Below are positions 1 to 5,487 of a stretch of 5,487 nucleotides of DNA, piece after piece. The DNA comes from Candidatus Colimorpha enterica (GTDB taxonomy: Bacteria; Bacillota; Clostridia; Oscillospirales; CAG-272), in NCBI GenBank assembly GCA_000433515.1, contig FR891143.1:26927-32413 (forward strand), written 5' to 3'. The notes under the pieces are model-generated. The model was not told the DNA's origin, searched no databases, and saw only the letters and a program-made list of their open reading frames with translations. Numbering within the stretch: position 1 is the stretch's first letter; each line of letters begins with the position of its first letter. Made by a program: the position numbers and the translations under genes.

Positions 1-188
1 AGCGCGTGAAGGTTCAGCAGCTGAAGATCAAGGTCATCGTTCGGAATGCACCCCTTCTCCCCAAGCTCAGGGAACCACTTTATATCCATGAAATCCGTCC
101 TGCCCTCGATCGGCGCTCCAAGCGTTCCGCCGATGTTCTTGCCGAGCCAGCAGGCGTAAATCTTGTCTCTTAAAATATTCTGATCCAT
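1..188 (-). CDS. ADP-ribosylglycohydrolase family protein, N-terminal part (runs off left edge)
   Basis: The reverse strand reads 62 open codons from an ATG at 188-186 to the window edge, so only the N-terminus is visible. The protein begins MDQNILRDKIYACWLGKNIG, followed by a glycine-rich stretch to G29 (GGTLGAPIEG). This matches the opening helix of DraG-type ADP-ribosylglycohydrolases (usual form GxxxGxxxGDAxGxPxE). Residues 50-57, NDDLDLQL, sit where the family has its first acidic Mg-binding motif (usually T/S-D-D-T followed by D). Known members remove ADP-ribose from modified arginines or other acceptors, or cleave related ADP-ribosyl compounds; the substrate here cannot be told. A GGAG ribosome binding site lies at 196-199, seven bases before the ATG, which supports this start. 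There is no signal peptide, so it is probably cytoplasmic. It is transcribed divergently from the secreted-protein gene at 478. Family assignment is fairly sure; function is inferred. Confidence 0.8.
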   Translation of the reverse strand, partial: MDQNILRDKIYACWLGKNIGGTLGAPIEGRTDFMDIKWFPELGEKGCIPNDDLDLQLLNLHA

Positions 189-256
189 ATTAAAACTCCA
201 CACTTTCCTCCCGACAGCTACGCGTCGGGCATAAATACGGTTTTCCCGCTGACATA

Positions 257-285
257 ATAATAAATTTTCCGCCGCTTTTTTTCAA
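257..285 (-). promoter_or_regulatory. Sigma-A promoter for the ADP-ribosylglycohydrolase gene
   Basis: On the reverse strand TTGAAA (285-280, five of six matches to the -35 consensus) is followed by a 17-base spacer and TATTAT (262-257, five of six matches to the -10 consensus). Transcription would start near 250, giving a leader of about 60 bases with a GGAG site at 196-199. Position, orientation and spacing fit the divergent gene. No clear operator or riboswitch was seen in the leader. Confidence 0.65.
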
Positions 286-391
286 TGGGTTCTTTTTACC
301 TGACAGTGACTAAATATTACATCAAAATAAAGCCGTTGTGTAAGATACCACCCCATGTCATGAAAAGTCACCTCAAGGGACAGAAACGACA

Positions 392-420
392 TTGCAAAAA
401 CCCCACCCGATTGGTAAAAT
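392..420 (+). promoter_or_regulatory. Sigma-A promoter for the secreted protein gene
   Basis: TTGCAA (392-397, five of six -35 matches) and TAAAAT (415-420, five of six -10 matches) are separated by 17 bases. The expected start is near 427, leaving a leader of about 50 bases. The leader contains a small perfect hairpin (CGGTT at 432-436, loop GTTA, AACCG at 441-445) and an AAGGAG ribosome binding site at 464-469. About 105 bases separate this -35 box from that of the divergent promoter, enough room for a regulator, but no obvious shared operator was found there. Confidence 0.65.
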
Positions 421-477
421 AAATCACAGTACGGTTGTTAAACCGAAAAACAGAATAATTCAAAAGGAGAAAAAACC

Positions 478-1200
478 ATGAAAAAATTCTTATCATTTCT
501 GATGACGGTCGCAATGCTCGCATCAATTATGACCGCCTTCGCGATCGGGACCGCCGCCGCAGCAGAACCGCTCAGCGCAGAGTTGTACTCCGTAAGCGGA
601 ACGCCTGAGCTTTATCTTGTTTTCAACAAAAAGGTCGCTCTTCCCGAATCGCTCCGCGTCTGCCTTGTCGGTCACGGTTGGCCTGTCACGGTCGACGGTC
701 AGGAAATCTTCAGATACCTCCGCCGTATGCCCGATTCGACGACCCCTCCGAACCTTGTTTCCGGGATCACCTATCACGGCGACACCAAGCAGGTTCTGAA
801 ATTCACACCGTCCGACCCCACTCCCGGCAATTACGACTGGTATTACAATCCCACCGGAGCCGGCGCACAGAGCGAGGCACCGATTGCCGGTGCAACAAAA
901 TCCGTTGACGATTTCTGCCTCATGTTCTTCGGAACGGTAAAGACAGAGGACGGCAAGGAAACCGCAAAGACCGAGGATTTTGACGTCGTTGACAACAACG
1001 GCAACGAACCGATTCTCAGAGGCACAAAGATCAAATGGAAGGTCGTCGACAAGGTTGAATCAATCACAGTTCCGACCGCGCTTCCCTCCATCGACCCGAA
1101 CGGCGGCAATAACCCCTCCACCTCCGACTCCCTCTTCTTCGCTGCAGCAGCACTTGTCTGCACCGCAGGCGTTGTCGTATTCGCAAAGAAGAAATTCTGA
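478..1200 (+). CDS. Secreted protein with signal peptide and C-terminal sortase-like anchor; function unknown
   Basis: The product has 240 residues. AAGGAG at 464-469 lies eight bases before the ATG and fixes the start. The N-terminus is a classic signal peptide: MKK, a hydrophobic core at about 4-24, and a likely cleavage after the alanine run at 26-29 (AAAA before EP). The C-terminus has a cell-wall sorting layout: NPSTSD at 212-217, a hydrophobic helix at about 218-236, and the charged tail KKKF at 237-240. Many clostridial surface proteins carry NPxTG/NPxTSD-like variants of LPxTG, so sortase anchoring is a reasonable inference, though a simple tail anchor is possible. The exported part (30-211) is rich in beta-prone stretches such as LYLVFNKKV, has aromatic patches (WYYNP at 121-125) and two cysteines, C62 and C147. 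I do not recognise the domain; an Ig-like fold is only a guess. It appears monocistronic, with its own promoter and a terminator from 1206. Confidence 0.85.
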   Translation: MKKFLSFLMTVAMLASIMTAFAIGTAAAAEPLSAELYSVSGTPELYLVFNKKVALPESLRVCLVGHGWPVTVDGQEIFRYLRRMPDSTTPPNLVSGITYHGDTKQVLKFTPSDPTPGNYDWYYNPTGAGAQSEAPIAGATKSVDDFCLMFFGTVKTEDGKETAKTEDFDVVDNNGNEPILRGTKIKWKVVDKVESITVPTALPSIDPNGGNNPSTSDSLFFAAAALVCTAGVVVFAKKKF

Positions 1201-1205
1201 CACAA

Positions 1206-1236
1206 AAAAACAGGCAGTCCCGTGCTGCCTGTTTTT
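1206..1236 (+). terminator. Rho-independent terminator of the secreted protein gene, probably bidirectional
   Basis: A CAGGCAG stem arm (1211-1217), a seven-base loop and CTGCCTG (1225-1231) are flanked by A-run 1204-1210 and T-run 1232-1236, so the stem can extend to 12 base pairs. It begins six bases after the stop codon of the secreted protein gene. Read on the reverse strand, the T-run is seven long, so it can also stop transcripts coming from rpsU that pass the hairpin at 1249-1284. Confidence 0.85.
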
Positions 1237-1248
1237 AATTCTGACCTG

Positions 1249-1284
1249 AAAAACAGAATCCGATGGCTCGCCATCGGATTCTGT
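1249..1284 (-). terminator. Rho-independent terminator downstream of rpsU
   Basis: A perfect 14-base-pair stem pairs 1253-1266 with 1271-1284 around a four-base loop. On the reverse strand it is followed by a T-run (1253-1249). The hairpin starts 13 bases after the rpsU stop codon, as expected for the end of that transcript. It is longer than the neighbouring plus-strand terminator, and the two together insulate the convergent genes. Confidence 0.85.
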
Positions 1285-1297
1285 CATATATACAATA

Positions 1298-1474
1298 TTA
1301 CTTGTACTTGCGCTTTCTTGCTGCCTCAGACTTCCTCTTACGCTTAACGCTGGGCTTTTCGTAGCACTCTCTCTTGCGAAGTTCAGCTAAAACGCCGGAT
1401 CTTGCGCACTGTCTCTTGAATCTGCGGAGCGCACTGTCGAGAGACTCGTTTTCCTTTACTCTTACTTCTGCCAT
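1298..1474 (-). CDS. rpsU: 30S ribosomal protein S21
   Basis: The 58-residue product begins MAEVRVKENESLDSALRRFK, the characteristic start of bacterial bS21, and ends in a strongly basic tail (PSVKRKRKSEAARKRKYK). S21 is a small-subunit protein near the platform and the anti-Shine-Dalgarno region of 16S rRNA, and takes part in translation initiation; that role is family knowledge. The frame is open for 13 further codons upstream from an ATG at 1513, but the ATG at 1474 is chosen because the homology starts there and GGAGGG (1488-1483) lies eight bases ahead of it. The length is normal for the family. Its own strong promoter is at 1540-1568 and a terminator follows at 1249-1284. Readthrough from leuS, 121 bases upstream, is also possible because no clear terminator lies between the two genes. 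Confidence 0.96.
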   Translation of the reverse strand: MAEVRVKENESLDSALRRFKRQCARSGVLAELRKRECYEKPSVKRKRKSEAARKRKYK

Positions 1475-1539
1475 ATATTTTTCCCTCCCTTCGCACTGCA
1501 AACATATCAGCAAAGAGAATATCTCAAATTACTGATTAT

Positions 1540-1568
1540 ATTATACAGCCTTTTTCATGATATGTCAA
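1540..1568 (-). promoter_or_regulatory. Consensus sigma-A promoter of rpsU
   Basis: On the reverse strand TTGACA (1568-1563) and TATAAT (1545-1540) both match the consensus at all six positions and are separated by 17 bases, the ideal spacing. Transcription should begin near 1533, giving a leader of roughly 60 bases before the rpsU start at 1474. The -35 box lies only 27 bases past the leuS stop codon. A second TATAAT overlaps one step downstream (1540-1535), which could allow slight start-site slippage. Such a promoter suits a highly expressed ribosomal protein gene. Confidence 0.92.
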
Positions 1569-1575
1569 GACATAT
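1560..1575. repeat. Perfect 16-base dyad over the rpsU -35 box (possible operator)
   Basis: ATATGTC (1560-1566), AA, GACATAT (1569-1575) is a perfect inverted repeat with seven-base arms and a two-base centre. It fully contains the TTGACA -35 hexamer of rpsU. A dimeric regulator binding here would block RNA polymerase. The dyad includes the hexamer itself, so part of the symmetry is forced by TTGACA, and a chance origin cannot be ruled out. No known repressor consensus is claimed. Confidence 0.4.
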
Positions 1576-1595
1576 TTTCAGCACTTGCAAAAAAA

Positions 1596-3998
1596 TTATC
1601 TTACAACGAGATTTACCAGCTTTCCGGGAACGAAAATCTCCTTCACGACCGTCTTTCCTTCAATAAACGGAGCGATCTTCCCGGAATTCTTCGCCGCCTC
1701 AAGCACTTCTTCCTTCCCTGCGCCTGCGGGAACGACAACCGTTCCTCTCAGCTTGCCGAGAACCTGAACCGCGTACTCAACAGTCGCATCGACGGTCTTG
1801 CTCTCGTCCCACTCCGGCCATGCGGAGGTCGAAACAAACCCGGTGTTGCCGATATTCTCCCACATTTCCTCCGCAATATGCGGCGCAAAGGGCGAGAGGA
1901 GCTTTAAATACGTCTCAAGCTCGTTTTTCGTCAGGCTTCCGTGGTCATATATCGCGTTGAGCAGGGTCATGAGCTGGGCTATCGCCGTGTTGAACTTCAT
2001 AGCCTCGATATCAAGCGAGACCTTCTTCACCGTCTTATGGAATATGCTCTCAAGCTCCGGAGTTGCCCCGGCACCCTTCACCATTTCGGTAAGGGCGGCA
2101 GTCCTGTCGATAAAGCGCTTGCAGCCCTTCACGCCGTTTTCGCTCCACGGAGCGGCGGTTGCGTAGTCACCCATGAAGAGGACATACACTCTCAGAACGT
2201 CGGCGCCGAACTCGTTTACGACATCATTCGGGTCAACGACATTTCCCTTTGATTTCGACATCTTCTCGCCGTCGGGACCGAGGATAAGCCCCTGAGCGGT
2301 ACGCTTTGCGTAAGGCTCCGGCGTCGGGACCTCACCGATATCGTAAAGGAAGCGGTGCCAGAAGCGGGAGTAGATAAGGTGGCGCGTCACGTGCTCCATT
2401 CCGCCGTTGTACCAGTCGACCGGGAGCCAGTATTTAAGGGCTTCCTGCGACGCAAATGCCTTGTCGTCGTGCGGGTCGGTGTACCTGAGGAAGTACCACG
2501 ACGACCCCGCCCACTGCGGCATGGTGTCTGTTTCCCGCTTTGCCGCTCCGCCGCACTTCGGGCAGGTGCAGTTAACAAACGAGTCTATCTTTGCAAGCGG
2601 ACTTTCTCCGCCCTCTCCGGGAGCGAAATTCTCCACCTCCGGCAGCTTAAGCGGAAGCTCGTCATATGGCACACCGACGATCCCGCACTCCGGACAGTGA
2701 ATTATCGGTATCGGCTCGCCCCAGTAGCGCTGACGGTTGAACGCCCAGTCCTTCATTTTGTACTGAACACCCTTCTCGCCGACGCCCTTTTCCTTAAGGA
2801 ACTCAAGCATCCTCGCAACAGCTTCCTTCTTTGTGGTAATTCCGTCAAGGAAGCCGGAATTAATCATCTCGCCGTCACCGGTATAAGCCCCCTCTGCGAT
2901 ATTTCCGCCCTTTATGACCTCGATTATGTCGATCCCGAACTTCTTTGCAAAGTCGTAATCGCGCTCGTCATGCGCCGGAACCGCCATTATCGCGCCGGTG
3001 CCGTAGCCCATCATAACGTAGTCTGAGATGTAGACGGGAATCTTCTTCCCGTTCGCCGGATTGACAGCCGAAATGCCGTCGATCCTGACCCCGGTCTTGT
3101 CCTTTACCAGCTGCGTGCGCTCGAATTCAGTCTTTTTTGCACACGCGGCACGGTAAGCCTCAAGCTCGTCAATGTTCCTTATCCTGTCGCGGTATCTGTC
3201 GATCACCGGATGCTCCGGAGCGATTACCATGAAGGTCGCGCCGAACATCGTGTCGGGTCTTGTGGTGTAGATGCGGAGCTTTTCATCGGTGCCGTCGATC
3301 GCGAAATTGACAAACGCACCCTCGGAGCGTCCTATCCAGTTTTCCTGCTGAAGCCGGATGTTCGGGAGATAATCGACGTGATCGAGCCCCTCAAGAAGCT
3401 TGTCGGCATACTCGGTTATGCGGAGATACCACACGTCCTTTGACCTCTGAACAATATCGCTGTGGCAGATATCGCACTTCCCGCCCTGCGAATCCTCGTT
3501 TGAGAGGACGACCTTACAGCTCGGGCAGTAGTTTACAAGCGTTTTCGCACGGAATACAAGCCCGTGGTCAAGCATCTTCCGGAAGATCCACTGCGTCCAC
3601 CTGTAATACCCCTCATCGGTGGTATCGATGACCCTTGACCAGTCGAAGGAAAAGCCTACCCGCTTAAGCTGTGACGTGAACTTTGCAATGTTCATGTCGG
3701 TGACCTTCCTCGGATGGATTCCGGTCTTTATCGCATAATTCTCCGTCGGCAGTCCGTATGCGTCAAAGCCTATCGGAAACAGGACGTTGAAGCCCTGCAT
3801 CCTGCGCTTCCTTGACACCACCTCAAGCCCGGAATAAGCCTTGATATGCCCGACGTGCATTCCCGCGCCGCTCGGGTACGGAAACTCAACAAGAGCGTAG
3901 AATTTCGGTTTTGTGTGGTCTTCTGTTGCCTTGAATACCCCGGCGGCGTCCCATCTGTCCTGCCATTTCCTGTCCGAGGTTCTGAAATCGTATTTCAT
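1596..3998 (-). CDS. leuS: Leucyl-tRNA synthetase
   Basis: This class I aminoacyl-tRNA synthetase of 800 residues attaches leucine to tRNA-Leu in the cytoplasm; the length is normal for bacterial LeuRS. The HIGH-type motif is HVGH at 48-51 and the KMSKS motif is at 579-583. A zinc-knuckle set, C158-x2-C161 and C175-x2-C178, matches the bacterial ZN1 module. A second set, C435-x2-C438 and C479-x2-C482, suggests another metal site. The CP1 editing domain that hydrolyses mischarged tRNA is intact: the threonine-rich TTRPDT starts at 245 and AHDERD is at 342-347, with D344 matching the conserved aspartate that contacts the non-cognate amino group. An anticodon-binding domain (LLSPFAPHIAEEMW) and the C-terminal LVNLVVR follow. 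AAAGGA at 4013-4008, nine bases before the ATG, supports the start. It lies 32 bases after rsfS, probably in the same operon. There is no room for a T-box leader directly upstream, so leucine-responsive control at this spot is unlikely. Confidence 0.98.
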   Translation of the reverse strand: MKYDFRTSDRKWQDRWDAAGVFKATEDHTKPKFYALVEFPYPSGAGMHVGHIKAYSGLEVVSRKRRMQGFNVLFPIGFDAYGLPTENYAIKTGIHPRKVTDMNIAKFTSQLKRVGFSFDWSRVIDTTDEGYYRWTQWIFRKMLDHGLVFRAKTLVNYCPSCKVVLSNEDSQGGKCDICHSDIVQRSKDVWYLRITEYADKLLEGLDHVDYLPNIRLQQENWIGRSEGAFVNFAIDGTDEKLRIYTTRPDTMFGATFMVIAPEHPVIDRYRDRIRNIDELEAYRAACAKKTEFERTQLVKDKTGVRIDGISAVNPANGKKIPVYISDYVMMGYGTGAIMAVPAHDERDYDFAKKFGIDIIEVIKGGNIAEGAYTGDGEMINSGFLDGITTKKEAVARMLEFLKEKGVGEKGVQYKMKDWAFNRQRYWGEPIPIIHCPECGIVGVPYDELPLKLPEVENFAPGEGGESPLAKIDSFVNCTCPKCGGAAKRETDTMPQWAGSSWYFLRYTDPHDDKAFASQEALKYWLPVDWYNGGMEHVTRHLIYSRFWHRFLYDIGEVPTPEPYAKRTAQGLILGPDGEKMSKSKGNVVDPNDVVNEFGADVLRVYVLFMGDYATAAPWSENGVKGCKRFIDRTAALTEMVKGAGATPELESIFHKTVKKVSLDIEAMKFNTAIAQLMTLLNAIYDHGSLTKNELETYLKLLSPFAPHIAEEMWENIGNTGFVSTSAWPEWDESKTVDATVEYAVQVLGKLRGTVVVPAGAGKEEVLEAAKNSGKIAPFIEGKTVVKEIFVPGKLVNLVVR

Positions 3999-4030
3999 AT
4001 GCCAGTGTCCTTTGTTTTTTTGATCCTTTT

Positions 4031-4405
4031 TCAGTTTTCGGTGAGAAGCGCCGAGATATCAACCTCTTCAGCCTCATGCCAGAGCTTTTCGAGGTTATAG
4101 AACCGCCTCGTTTCCGCGTTGAAAATGTGTACCACGACACAGCCGTAGTCAACCAGCACCCACGTCGAGCTTTCATATCCCTCGGTATGGAGCGGAGTTA
4201 TGCCCTCAAGTCCGAGTCTGTATTCGACCTCGTCGGCAAAGCCCTTTGTCTGAGTGCTTGAATTACCGGTGCAGATGATAAAATAATCGGCAAGCGTGGT
4301 TTTTTCCTCGGTATGAAGCAGCTTTATGCCGCCCGCCTTATGAAGATCGAGTATCGTGACGATCTTTTCGGCAAGAGCCTTCGGTTCAATCGTTTTTTCC
4401 TGCAT
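4031..4405 (-). CDS. rsfS: Ribosomal silencing factor RsfS (Iojap/YbeB family)
   Basis: The 124-residue product has the full RsfS pattern: LADYFIICTGNSSTQTKGFA at 38-57, EGYESSTWVLVDYG at 75-88, VVVHIF at 90-95 and RFYNLEKLWHEAEEVD at 101-116. RsfS binds ribosomal protein uL14 on the 50S subunit and prevents joining with the 30S subunit, lowering translation in starvation; this is family knowledge. Position 89 is cysteine (DYGC), where most homologues I know have aspartate (DYGD or DFGD). The length is normal. AAAGGA at 4418-4413, seven bases before the ATG, supports the start. It lies 53 bases after yqeK and 32 bases before leuS, an order common in Clostridia, and is probably cotranscribed with both. 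The identification is very secure. Confidence 0.96.
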   Translation of the reverse strand: MQEKTIEPKALAEKIVTILDLHKAGGIKLLHTEEKTTLADYFIICTGNSSTQTKGFADEVEYRLGLEGITPLHTEGYESSTWVLVDYGCVVVHIFNAETRRFYNLEKLWHEAEEVDISALLTEN

Positions 4406-4458
4406 ACAAGTTTCCTTTCGTTTTTTTATTGTTCAAAATCAATCCGGACAAGCCGCTT

Positions 4459-5079
4459 TCAGCTTTCATTGCCGGGTTTTTGCTTCAGGATCAGATAATT
4501 CCGCGCCGCCACGGTATCGGGATGTATCGGCTGACCGGAGCTTATAAGCTCGGTGACGGTCATGTCGAACGACAGTATCAGGGTACTGTCAAGCACCGCG
4601 TTTTTGTCGTTCTCCCCTATGCGGCTGTAAAAATATCCGCGCAGCCTCACGCAGTCGGGAAATGTCCTTGTCGGTTCTATGAAGTCGGCAAGATACATCA
4701 GCTTTTCTGTAAGCGTCATGCCGGCTTTCCCGGTCGTGTGCCAGCGTATCGCAGAGAAAACGGTCTCGTCCGCATCGTCCGGGAACAGCTCCTCCGCCAT
4801 ATACGCGCCGGTGACCGCATGAAGAGTCTTCGGGCTGTCGGTATTTGCCGTGGGAAGGCAAATATGACGGCTTTCGGCAAACTGCTTGTGTTCCTCCGGA
4901 GAGAAGCTCTTTGTTATGTCGTGCAGCAGTGCCGCAAAAGCGAGCTTTTCCCGGTCGGTGTCGCTCATTCCGAATATTCCGGCAAGCTCAAGACACTCCT
5001 TTTCGGTGCCGAGAACATGAGGCAGCCGCTTTTCACCGACGAAATTTACGATCTCTTTTCTGAGTGCATCGCGGTTCAC
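4459..5079 (-). CDS. yqeK: HD-domain hydrolase YqeK, probable diadenosine tetraphosphatase
   Basis: The 206-residue product is a full-length YqeK-type HD-domain protein. The metal-binding set is visible: H21, H53-D54 (the HD pair in ALLHDITK), H87 in LHAVTGA, H114 in RWHTTG and D132 in YLADFIEPTR. The TLTEKLMYLADFIEPTR block is diagnostic of the family. Characterised YqeK proteins cleave Ap4A symmetrically to two ADP using a di-iron or similar metal centre; applying this here is inference from close motif agreement. The start codon is GTG at 5079-5077, preceded at eight bases by the very strong site GGAGGG (5093-5088). The GTG overlaps the nadD TGA (GTGA), so translation is probably coupled. 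YqeK regularly follows nadD, which fits a shared role in adenylated nucleotide metabolism. The C-terminal 20 or so residues are less conserved in appearance. Confidence 0.94.
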   Translation of the reverse strand: MNRDALRKEIVNFVGEKRLPHVLGTEKECLELAGIFGMSDTDREKLAFAALLHDITKSFSPEEHKQFAESRHICLPTANTDSPKTLHAVTGAYMAEELFPDDADETVFSAIRWHTTGKAGMTLTEKLMYLADFIEPTRTFPDCVRLRGYFYSRIGENDKNAVLDSTLILSFDMTVTELISSGQPIHPDTVAARNYLILKQKPGNES

Positions 5080-5487
5080 TGTTTTATCCCTCCCCTGCCG
5101 GAATAAAGGCGGTTTTCGATGATATAATCACGCACGGAGTCCGGCACAAGGCCGCTTATGTCCCGTCCCTCAGCCGCAAGCGTACGCACCTCGGTGGAGC
5201 TGATATCAACAGCCGGGCATTTTATATCCGCGATGTCCGCGTGATAGTCGGTACGGTATTTTTCCTTCGCCTCTGCGATCATGGCTTCGATCCCGCAGTC
5301 CGCCGCCTCCCGGCGAATCAGAGCAATGCGCGCAAGAGAGAATATCTCCGCCGGCTCCTTCCAGCTGTCAAGCGAAAGGAACATATCCGTCCCGACAAGA
5401 AACGTGATATCGCAATCAGGCGCGGAATAATGTCTGAGAGTAAGATACGTGTAGCTCTTCCCGCCCTGTCCGATCTCATAATCCGAC
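5076..5487 (-). CDS. nadD: Nicotinate-nucleotide adenylyltransferase, C-terminal part (runs off right edge)
   Basis: The reverse-strand frame stays open from the right edge to the TGA at 5078-5076, giving the last 136 residues. The first in-frame ATG in the window (5384) is internal, because family-conserved sequence continues upstream of it. Recognisable blocks are SYTYLTL, the core TFLVGTDMFLSLDSWKEPAE (FxxGxDxxxxxxxW pattern), VDISSTEVR (the ISSTEIR signature that lines the ATP site) and VRDYIIENRLY near the end. NadD joins nicotinate mononucleotide and ATP to give nicotinate adenine dinucleotide, the penultimate step to NAD. Family members are about 190-215 residues, so some 60-75 residues, including the N-terminal GxFDPxHxGH motif, lie beyond the window. 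It is the first visible gene of the nadD-yqeK-rsfS-leuS operon; the operon promoter is outside the window. Confidence 0.95.
   Translation of the reverse strand, partial: SDYEIGQGGKSYTYLTLRHYSAPDCDITFLVGTDMFLSLDSWKEPAEIFSLARIALIRREAADCGIEAMIAEAKEKYRTDYHADIADIKCPAVDISSTEVRTLAAEGRDISGLVPDSVRDYIIENRLYSGRGGIKQ

Noticed and set aside
306..371. Inverted repeat GTGACT (307-312) and AGTCAC (366-371) in the divergent intergenic region
   Set aside because: The arms are only six bases and 53 bases apart, with no further pairing between them; this is expected by chance in a region of this size.
843..1274. Minus-strand open frame of 143 codons antisense to the secreted protein gene
   Set aside because: Its start falls inside the terminator hairpin, and the plus-strand gene has a promoter, ribosome binding site, signal peptide and sorting tail that explain the region.
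1475..1513. N-terminal extension of rpsU to the upstream ATG
   Set aside because: S21 homology begins exactly at the ATG at 1474, which has an ideally spaced GGAGGG; the extension would contain that ribosome binding site.
1583..1640. Possible leuS terminator: inverted repeat GAGATTT/AAATCTC (1608-1614, 1634-1640) followed by a T-run on the reverse strand
   Set aside because: The loop is 19 bases, the stem is only seven base pairs and AT-rich, it lies inside the end of leuS, and about a dozen bases separate it from the T-run; it is unlikely to terminate efficiently.
2355..3026. Plus-strand open frame of 223 codons antisense to leuS
   Set aside because: It lies wholly inside the clearly functional leuS gene, shows no recognisable domain, has unusual composition rich in Arg, Val and Leu, and no convincing ribosome binding site; it is a by-product of GC-rich codon usage on the other strand.
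4429..5106. Plus-strand open frame of 225 codons antisense to yqeK
   Set aside because: It covers yqeK and the ends of its neighbours, has no family resemblance, and the opposite strand carries intact HD-domain motifs and operon structure.

Overview
The window looks like a core-genome segment of a Gram-positive clostridial bacterium, probably of the Oscillospiraceae/Ruminococcaceae type. This is inferred from moderately GC-rich genes separated by AT-rich spacers, strong AGGAG-type ribosome binding sites, sigma-A promoters near consensus, a secreted protein with a sortase-like C-terminal tail, and the clostridial gene set nadD-yqeK-rsfS-leuS. No species can be assigned from the sequence alone.

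Layout. At the left edge is the first 62 codons of a minus-strand ADP-ribosylglycohydrolase-family gene. A 289-base divergent intergenic region (189-477) holds one good promoter for it and one for the plus-strand gene at 478-1200. That gene encodes a 240-residue secreted, probably surface-anchored protein of unknown function. It ends convergently against a minus-strand gene block, and two back-to-back hairpin terminators (1206-1284) separate the two transcription units. The minus-strand block, read from right to left, is nadD (5' end outside the window), yqeK, rsfS, leuS and rpsU. nadD and yqeK overlap by four bases (GTGA). The gaps yqeK-rsfS (53 bases) and rsfS-leuS (32 bases) contain little beyond ribosome binding sites, so these four genes look like one operon. 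rpsU has its own promoter with perfect -35 and -10 hexamers and 17-base spacing, starting just past the leuS stop codon. A perfect 16-base dyad covers its -35 box.

The minus-strand genes are housekeeping: NAD synthesis (NadD), Ap4A hydrolysis (YqeK), ribosome silencing (RsfS), leucine charging (LeuRS) and a small-subunit ribosomal protein (S21). Together they link translation capacity with nucleotide and stress metabolism. No CRISPR array, insertion sequence, tRNA, rRNA or recognisable riboswitch was seen. I found no convincing new multi-gene system. The points most worth checking are the dyad over the rpsU promoter, the uncharacterised surface protein with an atypical NPSTSD sorting signal, and its divergent pairing with an ADP-ribosylglycohydrolase gene.
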